12,822 nucleotides of DNA. Origin: an uncultured Collinsella sp. (lineage in GTDB: Bacteria > Actinomycetota > Coriobacteriia > Coriobacteriales > Coriobacteriaceae). Shown piece after piece: positions 5,827-12,822 of the stretch. Numbering within the stretch: position 1 is the first letter of the stretch; each line of letters begins with the position of its first letter. Made by a program: the position numbers and the translations under genes. Location: positions 1 to 12,822 of the forward strand of contig CABUKY010000042.1 of NCBI GenBank assembly GCA_902492185.1, written 5' to 3'. Below the pieces are notes generated by a model. The model ran no database searches, was not told the DNA's origin, and saw nothing but the letters and a program-made list of their open reading frames with translations.

Positions 5827-7174
5827 ACTCCACAACATGACCGATAAGCTCATAGCAGAAGCTATCGGTAAACTCGACGGTCAGAATATCGCCCACGGAC
5901 GCCTCGCTGGCGTCCAGATGCACCGCGCCATCGGAATCGGGCGCCTGGAACCAGGCATGGCCGATCAGCTCGGCGCCATCCTCGGTCTCTTCGATACCGT
6001 CGACGATCACCTGGGCGCGCTCGCCCACATGTGCGGCGGTGGCGGCAAAACCGAGCGACTCGGCCAGGTCCATGGCCTCCTGGGCGCGCTCGAGCTTGAC
6101 CTCTTCGTCGACCTGACCCTCCATCTTAGCGGCCAGGCTGCCCTCCTCCTGCGAGTAGGCAAAGACGCTCGTGTAGTCAAAGCCGACGGTGTCCATAAAG
6201 TCGATAAGGTCGCGGAACTCGTCGTCGGTCTCGGTCGGGAAGCCGACCATGGCCGTGGAACGGATCACGATGCCGGGGATACGCTCACGCAGATCGCGGA
6301 ACAGGTCCTCGAGCTCCTGGCGCGAACCAGAACGGCGCATGGCCTTGAGAATGCGCGCGTCGCAGTGCTGCACGGGGATATCGATATAGGGCAGCACCTC
6401 GGGCGTATCGCGAATCGTCTCGATGAGTTCGTCAGTCATGCCCTCGGGCTGCAGATAGAGCACGCGGACCCAAACGTTGTGCGGGCGCACGGCCTCGGCG
6501 ACGGCACGCAGCAGCTGCGCCAGATTGCGCGGCGAGCCATCGGCGACGTCCTCGTCGGCAAAGTCGGTACCCCAGATGCCCGTGTCCTGGCCGATCAGCA
6601 CGATCTCGCGCACACCGCCGGCAACCAGGTCGCGCACCTCGGAGATGATGCTCTCGGCATTGCGCGAATGATAGCGGCCGCGGATGTAGGGAATCATGCA
6701 GAAGCTGCAGAAGCGGTTGCAGCCATCGGAAATCTTGACGTAGGCGACAGCACCCTCGACGGTACGTTTGACCTGCGGGATATAGGCTGCAATCTCGCGC
6801 TCGACACCCAGCACGCCATCGATGACCGCCACGATGCCGTCCTCCTCGTCGGCCTTCACAAAGGCAGCGACCTCGGGCAGCTCGTCAGGTAGGTCATCGC
6901 CATAGCGCGACGGCACGCAGCCGCACATGACGATGGGGCAAGAACGAACGCCGTCCTGAACCTCGTTGGCGAGTTCGAGCGTGGTCTCGATGCTCTCGGA
7001 CGTTGCGGAGGCGAGGAACGAGCAAGTATTGACGATGGCGATATCGGCATCCTGCGGGTCGAATGCCTCCTCGTAGCCCGCGGCGGTCAAAAGAGAACGC
7101 ATGCGGTCAGTGTCAACCTCGTTCTTAGCGCACCCGAGGGTGATGTAGAGCACGGAGCCCAACGGTGTATCCAT
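5825..7174 (-). CDS. rimO: Ribosomal protein S12 (aspartate) methylthiotransferase RimO
   Basis: RimO is a radical-SAM enzyme with two iron-sulfur clusters that adds a methylthio group to a conserved aspartate of ribosomal protein S12. The 449-residue protein shows the N-terminal UPF0004 domain with cluster cysteines C15 (LGCAKNEVDTD), C51 (NTCSF) and C86, then the radical-SAM triad C152, C156, C159 in CNRFCSFC, and a C-terminal TRAM domain from about 380. RimO rather than the tRNA enzyme MiaB is indicated by LGCAKNEVDTD, by IGQDTGIWG where MiaB has a QN motif, and by IDIPVQHCDARILKAMRR. The ATG at 7174 has AAAGGA upstream at a long spacing of 12 bases, and an in-frame stop (that of yajQ) blocks longer starts. 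Length is normal. Confidence 0.96.
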   Translation of the reverse strand: MDTPLGSVLYITLGCAKNEVDTDRMRSLLTAAGYEEAFDPQDADIAIVNTCSFLASATSESIETTLELANEVQDGVRSCPIVMCGCVPSRYGDDLPDELPEVAAFVKADEEDGIVAVIDGVLGVEREIAAYIPQVKRTVEGAVAYVKISDGCNRFCSFCMIPYIRGRYHSRNAESIISEVRDLVAGGVREIVLIGQDTGIWGTDFADEDVADGSPRNLAQLLRAVAEAVRPHNVWVRVLYLQPEGMTDELIETIRDTPEVLPYIDIPVQHCDARILKAMRRSGSRQELEDLFRDLRERIPGIVIRSTAMVGFPTETDDEFRDLIDFMDTVGFDYTSVFAYSQEEGSLAAKMEGQVDEEVKLERAQEAMDLAESLGFAATAAHVGERAQVIVDGIEETEDGAELIGHAWFQAPDSDGAVHLDASEASVGDILTVEFTDSFCYELIGHVVE

Positions 7175-7201
7175 GTTGGAGAGCGGTCCTTTCGATTGAT
7201 A

Positions 7202-7699
7202 TTAGCGGTAGTTGGTGAACTGCAGCGGCTGGCCGTAGTCCTGGTCGCGCAGGAACTGGATCACGGACTGCAACGCGTCCTTCGAAGCAGAGGAAACACG
7301 CAGTTTGTCGGCCTCGATGGTCACCTTGACCTTGAGCTTTTGGTCCTTGATGTCCTTGTTGATCTTCTTGGCGGTCGCTTGGTCGATACCCTCGACGATA
7401 TGGCCGAGCACGCGCACGGTGCCGCCCGATGCCGCCTGCGGAGCATCCCACGAGACGGCCTTGAGGTCGATGCCGCGCTTGATGAGCTTGGAGCTCAGCA
7501 CGTCGACAATCTGCTTGGAGACAAAGTCGGCCGGGGCGTTGATCGTAAAGAGCTTGTCGCCCTTCGAAAGCTCGATCGTGGCGCCGGAATCCTTAAGGTC
7601 ATAGCGCTGGGAAATCTCGCGCGTGGTCTGTTGAAAGGCATTATCGACCTCTTGCATGTTGACCTCGGACACGACGTCGAAGCTGGAATCTTTAGCCAT
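7202..7699 (-). CDS. yajQ: YajQ family nucleotide-binding protein
   Basis: The 165-residue protein matches the YajQ family over its full length: the start MAKDSSFDVVSEVNMQEVDNA, the central RYDLKDSGATIEL (32-44) and the end LQFTNYR are typical. YajQ proteins fold as two ferredoxin-like domains. Members bind nucleotides or tRNA, and a Xanthomonas homologue is a cyclic-di-GMP effector, but no general biochemical role is settled. No membrane segment or catalytic motif is visible. The ATG at 7699 has AAAGGA with about 7-base spacing. It lies 26 bases after the RodZ-like gene and 27 before rimO, inside the same apparent operon. Whether it binds cyclic-di-GMP here is unknown. Confidence 0.93.
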   Translation of the reverse strand: MAKDSSFDVVSEVNMQEVDNAFQQTTREISQRYDLKDSGATIELSKGDKLFTINAPADFVSKQIVDVLSSKLIKRGIDLKAVSWDAPQAASGGTVRVLGHIVEGIDQATAKKINKDIKDQKLKVKVTIEADKLRVSSASKDALQSVIQFLRDQDYGQPLQFTNYR

Positions 7700-7725
7700 G
7701 ATGTTTCCTTTCGCGTACGAGCGGC

Positions 7726-9237
7726 CTAGTAGCTATCGTACGAATTGTCGGTAGAATCGGTGGGTGTCTGACCGTCAGTTGCGGTATCGGCGCCATCCGT
7801 GGACTGGGCATCGGTACCGTCGGTGGTATCGGTACCATCGGTGGTGTCGGTACCATCAGAACTTTCACCATTCTCGGAATCAGACGTCTCCTTCTTGGGA
7901 ACGGTGATCGTCACACGCGCCACGCCCGAGGTCTTGGTATCGTAACGAACCTTTTCACCGTTCTTGGTAACGGTGACATCGGAAGGCTTGGACGTGGTGA
8001 TCTCGATCGAAGACTCGGGCGTGTACTCCTGCTCAAAGGGGCCAGTCGCCTGGGCGCCATAGACCGACTTGCCGTCAACCTTGACCTCAATCCACGCGGT
8101 CTTTCCCTTGGCAACGGAGACTTTGACCTTCGTGACCTCGTTCTCTTCCTTCTTGGCCGTCGTCTTGGTAGCGTCCGAATCAGTCGACTCATCCGTCGCC
8201 TCATCGGTGTCATCGTCCTCGTCGACCGTTTCGGTCTTCTTAGAAGACTTCTTGGTCGTCATCTTGGTAGCAGTGGGCGTCTCGGGCGTGTTCTCGGGCG
8301 CCGAAGATGCGCAGCCACGCAGAAGCACCACGATGAGCACAATCAACAGCAGCACAACGGCACCGATGCCGGCGTAGACGATACGCGGATCGAGCCCGTT
8401 GTTTTGAGGAGTACGTGATCCGCCGCGTCCACGACCGGAACTGCTGCGGCCGCCTCCCTGAGGCATACGACCGCGATTGCTATCGGAACGGCCGCGATAG
8501 CCACCCTGGCCCTGAAGGCTGCGCTGACCCGAGCGGGGCGCAAGTTCACCGCGGCCTTGATAGCCACGCTGGCCCGAACGCGGAGCCGAAGAGCGCTGGC
8601 CATACGGCTGTGATTGAGAGCGAAGACGCGGCGTCACCTGCGTGGTATCGGCATCCGCATAGCCACCGCGAGAGCGTCCCGTAGAGGCACCACGGTAACC
8701 GCGATCGGAATAGCCGCCGTCGCCGTAGCCGGCACGAGGGTCACGCGCCACGCCTCGGGCAGCGGGAAGTGCACGGTCCTCGGGCATCGGCGTACTGCGG
8801 AACCGGTCACGCTGTGAGCGAATCTCCTCGCCCGAACCCGTCTCGGTAATATAACCGGCCTGCTGAGGACGCTGTCCATAGCGGGTCGAACGACCGCCCT
8901 GAACCATCAGGAAGCGCCCGTTATCGACCGAGGAACGCGAATTGACGTAGCCGGCGGCGTCCTGAAAACGACCGCCCTGCTGCGACGTCTCGCGTTCGTA
9001 TGCCATCAGATCGTCAAAGTAGGCATTGACGACCTCGCGCGGATTGAGGCCCAAAAAGCGAGCATAGCTCGAAATCATGCCCTGCGCATAGCCGCGCGGC
9101 GGCATCGAAGCAAAGTTACCGGTCTCGAAAAACTCGATGATCTGCGGCCTGATTTTGATGGTGTTGGCGACTTGCTGAATGGAAAGGCCCATTCGGCGAC
9201 GCTGCTCAAGCAGCATGTCACCAAAGCGTGCAGCCAT
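7726..9237 (-). CDS. RodZ-like HTH membrane protein with Arg/Gly-rich linker
   Basis: RodZ-type proteins link cytoskeletal or division components to the envelope through a cytoplasmic HTH domain, one membrane span and an outer beta-rich domain. This 503-residue protein has that layout: an HTH domain (about 4-75, with the RodZ-typical ETGNFASMPPRGYAQGMISSYARFLGL at 38-64), a long low-complexity cytoplasmic linker rich in G, R, S, Q and Y (about 165-278), a membrane segment at about 286-307, an acidic/Lys linker, a DUF4115-like outer domain (about 370-448, beginning VKVSVAKGKTAWIEVKVDG), and a Thr/Asp/Gly tail with TDGTDT repeats. It is much longer than E. coli RodZ because of the linker and tail. 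The start ATG overlaps the ftsK stop (TGATG), with GGAGG 6 bases upstream. RodZ (ymfM) occupies the same place before pgsA in Bacillus. Function is inferred from architecture and position, not shown. Confidence 0.85.
   Translation of the reverse strand: MAARFGDMLLEQRRRMGLSIQQVANTIKIRPQIIEFFETGNFASMPPRGYAQGMISSYARFLGLNPREVVNAYFDDLMAYERETSQQGGRFQDAAGYVNSRSSVDNGRFLMVQGGRSTRYGQRPQQAGYITETGSGEEIRSQRDRFRSTPMPEDRALPAARGVARDPRAGYGDGGYSDRGYRGASTGRSRGGYADADTTQVTPRLRSQSQPYGQRSSAPRSGQRGYQGRGELAPRSGQRSLQGQGGYRGRSDSNRGRMPQGGGRSSSGRGRGGSRTPQNNGLDPRIVYAGIGAVVLLLIVLIVVLLRGCASSAPENTPETPTATKMTTKKSSKKTETVDEDDDTDEATDESTDSDATKTTAKKEENEVTKVKVSVAKGKTAWIEVKVDGKSVYGAQATGPFEQEYTPESSIEITTSKPSDVTVTKNGEKVRYDTKTSGVARVTITVPKKETSDSENGESSDGTDTTDGTDTTDGTDAQSTDGADTATDGQTPTDSTDNSYDSY
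7811..7858 (-). repeat. 18-bp tandem repeat in the RodZ-like gene
   Basis: About 2.7 copies of an 18-bp unit (tcggtaccatcggtggtg on the plus strand, one copy with a substituted base at two positions) encode the repeated hexapeptide DGTDTT in the outer tail of the RodZ-like protein. The unit length is a multiple of three, so copy-number change would alter tail length without shifting the frame. Confidence 0.8.
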
Positions 9238-12017
9238 CAGAATCCTCCAAACTCACGATCTTCACGTGCCATCTCGGCGTCGACAGACTCCAGCGCGGCA
9301 AGCCCCTCCTCGTCCAACAGGACCTCGCGCGGCTTGGAACCGTCGGGCGGGCCGACGACACCCTTTTCTTCCAGCATATCCATAATACGCCCGGCACGCG
9401 CATAGCCAACCTTCAGACGACGTTGCAGGCCAGATGTGGAGCCAAGCTGCGATTCCACCACAATATGGGCGGCTTCCCAGATGAGCGGATCATCGTCTTG
9501 CGGCTCGGCGACTCCGGTGCGGACAATGCCGCCGCCACCCGCCATGGACATGGAAGCAGGCGCCACGGCAGACAGGATCTCCTCGTGGTAGTCGGGCTCG
9601 CTCTGCGACTTGACGAACTCGACAATCTCGTTGATTTCGTCGTCCGAGACAAAGCAGCCCTGGATACGGCGAGGCTTGCCCCAGTCGACCTTGGAAAACA
9701 GCATGTCGCCCAAACCGGTGAGCTTTTCGGCACCCATCTGGTCGATGATGACGCGCGAGTCGATGCCCGTGGCGACATTAAAGGCGATGCGGTTGGTGAT
9801 GTTGGCCTTGATAAGGCCCGTCACTACGTTGGAACTGGGGCGCTGCGTGGCCACGATAAGATGAATGCCGGCGGCACGGCCCAGCTGCGCAATACGCACA
9901 ATCGAGGCCTCCACGTCCTTGCCGGCGACCATCATCAGGTCCGAGAGCTCGTCAATGATGATGACCAAGTAGGGCATCTTTTGCGGCGGGTTATCGTAAT
10001 GCTCAAACTCGCCGGCGGCCTGCTTTTCGTTGTAGGTCGAGATCTTACGCACGTTGAGACGCTCGAAGACCTTCAGGCGACGCTCCATCTCGGACACGGC
10101 CCATTGCAGAGCGCTCGCGGCCTGCTTGGGCTCGGTCACCACGGGCACATAGAGATGCGGCAGACCGTTATAGCCCGCAAGCTCGACGCGCTTGGGGTCG
10201 ACCATGATCAGGCGAACATCCTCGGGAAGGGCGCGCATGAGCAGGGTCGTGATGATGGAGTTGATCATGACCGACTTACCGGAACCCGTGGTACCGGCAA
10301 TAAGCAGGTGGGGCATCTTGGCGAGATCGGCGACAACCGGCGTGCCCTCGGCATCGCGACCAATGGCTAACTCGAGCGGACCGCCCTTCACATAGGGCAG
10401 AACGTCGCCCAGGTTGACGTTCTGGCGCTTGCGGTTGGGAATCTCGATGCCCACGAGCGAGGTGCCGGGGATCGGGGCAAAGATACGCACCGACTGGGCA
10501 GCGAGCGAAAGCGCGATATCGTCCTCAAGGCTCGAAATCTTGCTCACGCGCTCGCCCTCACCAGGCTGCAGCTTAAAGGTCGTCACCGTGGGGCCGGCGA
10601 TCCAGCCGACCACGCGGGCACTGCGGCCAAACTCAAGCAAGGTGGATTGCAGTGACTCAGCGGTCTGCTCCAGCTCTTTGTCCGAAGACGCGGCGGAAGC
10701 CGACTGCGGGTTGGCATGCAGGATTTCGAGCGGCGGGAGCTTGAGGCCGTCCTCTTCTTCGCCCTCGTTATCTGCGGCGCCACCGTCCGCTCCCCCATCG
10801 CTAGCCGCAGCCGATTCGACAGCACTCGAGGCAGGCGCATCGGCAACCTTGGGATGCTTCAAGAAGTCGGGAATCTGAGGTGCTGCCGAGACAGGATTCA
10901 CGGCAAACGGCGGCTCGGACTCGTCGATCTTATCGGGGTCGTCTTCCATCGAAAGCTGACCGGTTACCTGGTCGCGCTTGGCATGACGACGCGGCAGCAA
11001 AGTTGTCTTTGCGGTCTCAATCGGAGCCTCGTCGTCCTCGTCATCGCCCTCGGTGAGCTCAATCTCGCTATCGGACCAAGTCGGGTCGGGCTCACTCGTA
11101 TTGAGCTTAGGCGCAGCCTTGCTCTTCTTGGCATGACGGCGCGGCAGCAGCGTTGTCTTAGCGCGCTCAGCTTCCACGGCATCGGACACGTCGACAAACG
11201 GATCATCGTCCTCGTCGTCATCGTCCAAAACCGGGTCCACATCGTTACCCATGACCGTGGTCACGGCAGCATCGGAGCCCTTTTGACGAAGAATGCTCAG
11301 GCGGGGGCGGGCGACACCAGGCACCGACAGGGCCTCATCGTCACCCCACGGGCTGGCGTTGACATCGGCACGACGGCGCTCGGCAAAATCGGCCGCACGG
11401 TCGCGAGCAGAGCGCAAAACGCCACCCACCGAAAAGCCGATGATGACCAGGCCCAAGACGACAAGGCCCAACAGGACTACCATCGCGATAGGCTTACCCA
11501 GAGCATTCTGCAGCGCACTCGCAATAAACGCACCGATGTAGCCACCCGAGGCGGACAGATTTTGCGGCGTGAACATAAGGTCGCACGAGACGCTCGTACC
11601 CGGCACCATCAGCGACAGAATGGAGACGACGGCGATAAAGACCACGGCGCCGCCCGCAACAGAGCGCGCGTTGAGCGGCGAGTCCTCGCCTAAAAAGAGT
11701 GTGGCGGCAAACAGCAAAATGACGATCGGCAGCACGTAGGCGCCCAGACCAAAGCCCAGGTGGTAGAAACCAGCAACCGCAGCCGTAACGGGTGCGGTCG
11801 CCGGCGAAATCACGGCAATGAAGGACGCAATCGCCAAAACGGCGATGACCACGCCGGCGATATCGCGGTTGGCCGAGGGCTCGACCAAGGGCTCAAAATC
11901 GTCGAAGTCCGCCTCGTGGCCCTTATTGGCACGCAGATGGGAACCGGCACCCTTAGCAGATGCCGGTTGGTTATTGGCCTTATTGCCTTTGGCGTTTTGT
12001 GCAGATCCACGCGCCAA
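9237..12017 (-). CDS. ftsK: DNA translocase FtsK/SpoIIIE family
   Basis: FtsK is a septum-located hexameric motor that pumps chromosome termini into daughter cells. The 926-residue protein has four hydrophobic membrane segments in the first 205 residues (about 53-70, 78-108, 121-138, 176-200), a long acidic linker (about 205-430), the motor domain with Walker A GTTGSGKS (575-582) and Walker B YLVIIIDEL (683-691), the following ATQRPS segment (723-728), and a C-terminal winged-helix gamma domain (about 842-905) that in relatives reads polarity sequences on DNA. The linker contains the 12-residue motif AKTTLLPRRHAK twice (286-297 and 336-347). The start is TTG at 12017, one base after the RNase J stop, supported by GGAGG 6 bases upstream. 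The stop overlaps the next gene's ATG. FtsK and SpoIIIE cannot be separated by sequence here, but no sporulation gene is seen. Confidence 0.96.
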   Translation of the reverse strand: MARGSAQNAKGNKANNQPASAKGAGSHLRANKGHEADFDDFEPLVEPSANRDIAGVVIAVLAIASFIAVISPATAPVTAAVAGFYHLGFGLGAYVLPIVILLFAATLFLGEDSPLNARSVAGGAVVFIAVVSILSLMVPGTSVSCDLMFTPQNLSASGGYIGAFIASALQNALGKPIAMVVLLGLVVLGLVIIGFSVGGVLRSARDRAADFAERRRADVNASPWGDDEALSVPGVARPRLSILRQKGSDAAVTTVMGNDVDPVLDDDDEDDDPFVDVSDAVEAERAKTTLLPRRHAKKSKAAPKLNTSEPDPTWSDSEIELTEGDDEDDEAPIETAKTTLLPRRHAKRDQVTGQLSMEDDPDKIDESEPPFAVNPVSAAPQIPDFLKHPKVADAPASSAVESAAASDGGADGGAADNEGEEEDGLKLPPLEILHANPQSASAASSDKELEQTAESLQSTLLEFGRSARVVGWIAGPTVTTFKLQPGEGERVSKISSLEDDIALSLAAQSVRIFAPIPGTSLVGIEIPNRKRQNVNLGDVLPYVKGGPLELAIGRDAEGTPVVADLAKMPHLLIAGTTGSGKSVMINSIITTLLMRALPEDVRLIMVDPKRVELAGYNGLPHLYVPVVTEPKQAASALQWAVSEMERRLKVFERLNVRKISTYNEKQAAGEFEHYDNPPQKMPYLVIIIDELSDLMMVAGKDVEASIVRIAQLGRAAGIHLIVATQRPSSNVVTGLIKANITNRIAFNVATGIDSRVIIDQMGAEKLTGLGDMLFSKVDWGKPRRIQGCFVSDDEINEIVEFVKSQSEPDYHEEILSAVAPASMSMAGGGGIVRTGVAEPQDDDPLIWEAAHIVVESQLGSTSGLQRRLKVGYARAGRIMDMLEEKGVVGPPDGSKPREVLLDEEGLAALESVDAEMAREDREFGGF
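10977..11012 (-). repeat. Second copy of the AKTTLLPRRHAK linker motif in ftsK
   Basis: These 36 bases encode residues 336-347 of FtsK, identical in protein to residues 286-297 encoded at 11127-11162. The two DNA copies differ at 4 of 36 positions, all silent. Both copies follow an acidic stretch. Confidence 0.85.
11127..11162 (-). repeat. First copy of the AKTTLLPRRHAK linker motif in ftsK
   Basis: These 36 bases encode residues 286-297 of FtsK, preceded by the acidic run DDDDEDDDPF. They are the partner of the copy at 10977-11012, with a start-to-start distance of 50 residues. Confidence 0.85.
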
Positions 12018-12018
12018 A

Positions 12019-12822
12019 CTAAACCTCCATGACGACCGGGATGATCATCGGACGGGTGCGCGTACGGCTCCAGATAAAGTTAGAGAGCGAATCGCGCACG
12101 GCCTTACGAATAGCATCGGAACCGCTGCTCGTAAAGCTGAACTTGCCCCTCTCGATCGTCTTCATGATGGACGCGGAGGCATCCTCAGAGAACTGGTCGT
12201 CGATGGCAAACGAGACGCCGCGGCCCGAGAACTCAATGGCCTCGATCTTCTTGTGTTTAAGCGAGACGATGGCAACAGCGGTAACCATACCGTCATTGGC
12301 GAGCTTCTGACGATCGCGCAGGACGATGGGGTCGGTATCGCCGATACGCAGGCCGTCGACGTAGACGACGCCGGACTCGACGGGCGTACCGCGCTTGACG
12401 ATACCGCCGCGCATCTCGAGCGTGTCGCCGTTATCGAGGATAAAGATATGATCGTCCTTGATGCCCATCTTGCGGGCAAGCTGGGCATGGGCGCGCAGAT
12501 GCACGGCCTCACCGTGAACCGGCATAAAGTAAGTGGGCTTGGCCATGGCCATCAGGAGCTTGAGCTCCTCCTGGCTACCGTGGCCCGAGACGTGGACAAG
12601 AGCGCGGTTCTTATCCCACACGTCGCAGCCGAGCTTGGCCAGGCTGTTGACGACCTGCTGGACGGCTTTCTCGTTGCCGGGAACGGGAGTTGCCGAGAGG
12701 ATGACGGTATCGCCCTCGTGGATAGAGAGCGTCTTGTGCTCGCCATTGGCCATGCGGGACAGGGCCGACAGCGGCTCGCCCTGCGAACCGGTGCACATGA
12801 CGACGATCTTGTCGTCGGGCAG
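12019..12822 (-). CDS. rnj: Ribonuclease J, C-terminal part (5' end outside the window)
   Basis: RNase J is a metallo-beta-lactamase/beta-CASP enzyme with 5'-to-3' exonuclease and endonuclease activity in mRNA decay and rRNA maturation. The frame is open to the window edge: eight codons (LPDDKIVV) precede the first visible ATG at 12798 and match the family, so the real start lies upstream and this is not a short gene. The 267 visible residues show the beta-CASP signature CTGSQGEPLSALSRMA, the DTVILSATPVPGNE segment, the HVSGHGSQEELK motif, the metal-site loop PTYFMPVHGEAVHL, and the C-terminal domain with DGLRIGD and the end VVMEV. The metal-binding HxHxDH motif expected near the N-terminus is outside the window. 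It precedes ftsK by one base. The choice between J1 and J2 paralogues cannot be made here. Confidence 0.96.
   Translation of the reverse strand: MPDDKIVVMCTGSQGEPLSALSRMANGEHKTLSIHEGDTVILSATPVPGNEKAVQQVVNSLAKLGCDVWDKNRALVHVSGHGSQEELKLLMAMAKPTYFMPVHGEAVHLRAHAQLARKMGIKDDHIFILDNGDTLEMRGGIVKRGTPVESGVVYVDGLRIGDTDPIVLRDRQKLANDGMVTAVAIVSLKHKKIEAIEFSGRGVSFAIDDQFSEDASASIMKTIERGKFSFTSSGSDAIRKAVRDSLSNFIWSRTRTRPMIIPVVMEV
12024..12028 (-). promoter_or_regulatory. Ribosome binding site for the TTG start of ftsK
   Basis: GGAGG on the minus strand is 6 bases before TTG at 12017 and lies inside the last codons of the RNase J gene. No ATG or GTG is suitably placed, so the rare TTG start is likely real and translation is probably coupled. 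Confidence 0.75.

Noticed and set aside
5702..6892. Plus-strand open frame of 396 codons opposite rimO and pgsA
   Set aside because: It is a shadow frame spanning two clearly real minus-strand genes. The product is repetitive and His/Asp/Gly-rich without a domain.
9228..11693. Plus-strand open frames of 380 and 325 codons opposite ftsK
   Set aside because: They are shadows of ftsK. The minus-strand frame has Walker motifs, membrane segments and a proper ribosome site.
12019..12798. Reading the RNase J segment as a complete 259-residue gene
   Set aside because: The frame stays open to the window edge with family-matching residues before the internal ATG, and the catalytic N-terminal half is missing, so it is a truncated view of a longer gene.
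1..12822. Defence system, prophage, insertion sequence or CRISPR array
   Set aside because: I looked for transposase, integrase, Cas, restriction or toxin families and for regularly spaced direct repeats. Only the short phased array at 4466-4527 and coding repeats were found, and every gene but one is a conserved core family.

Overview
The window is a piece of a bacterial chromosome of moderately high GC. All of its genes lie on the minus strand, so transcription runs from position 12822 down to position 1. Protein sequence and gene order point to a Coriobacteriia-type actinobacterium, perhaps Collinsella or a close relative. That assignment comes from recognition only, not from a database search.

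Reading in the direction of transcription, the order is: 3' part of an RNase J gene (12822-12019), ftsK (12017-9237), a RodZ-like HTH membrane protein (9237-7726), yajQ (7699-7202), rimO (7174-5825), pgsA (5815-5177), cinA C-terminal type/pncC (5164-4634), recA (4376-3228), recX (3216-2524), rny for RNase Y (2266-716), and the N-terminal part of a GHKL-fold ATPase (714-1) that runs off the window. Ten of the eleven genes are recognisable conserved families. The terminal ATPase has a clear fold signature but no assigned role.

There are three probable transcription units. RNase J to cinA is a packed chain with gaps of 1 to 27 bases or overlapping stop and start, so its promoter lies upstream of the window. 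recA-recX starts from a strong promoter (TTGACC, 17 bp, TATTAT) with a perfect Gram-positive-type LexA box, CGAACGGCTGTTCG, inside the spacer. rny-ATPase starts from a second strong promoter (TTGACA, 17 bp, TACGAT) with a leader of about 160 nt that can form two hairpins. The two gaps carrying these promoters (2267-2523 and 4377-4633, 257 bases each) are the only sizeable non-coding stretches. No tRNA, rRNA, CRISPR array, insertion sequence or prophage gene was seen.

Functionally this is core chromosome biology: chromosome translocation at the septum (FtsK), envelope and shape (RodZ-like), phospholipid synthesis (PgsA), ribosome modification (RimO), recombination and SOS (RecA, RecX) and mRNA decay (RNase J and RNase Y). 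The order RNase J, FtsK, RodZ, PgsA, CinA, RecA, RNase Y resembles the Bacillus subtilis rnjB/spoIIIE/ymfM/pgsA/cinA/recA/rny neighbourhood, so the block looks ancestral rather than acquired. I did not find a convincing new defence or mobile system. The points most worth a second look are the uncharacterised ATPase coupled to rny, the helically phased repeat array upstream of the recA promoter, the rny leader, and the low-complexity or duplicated segments in the RodZ-like and FtsK proteins.
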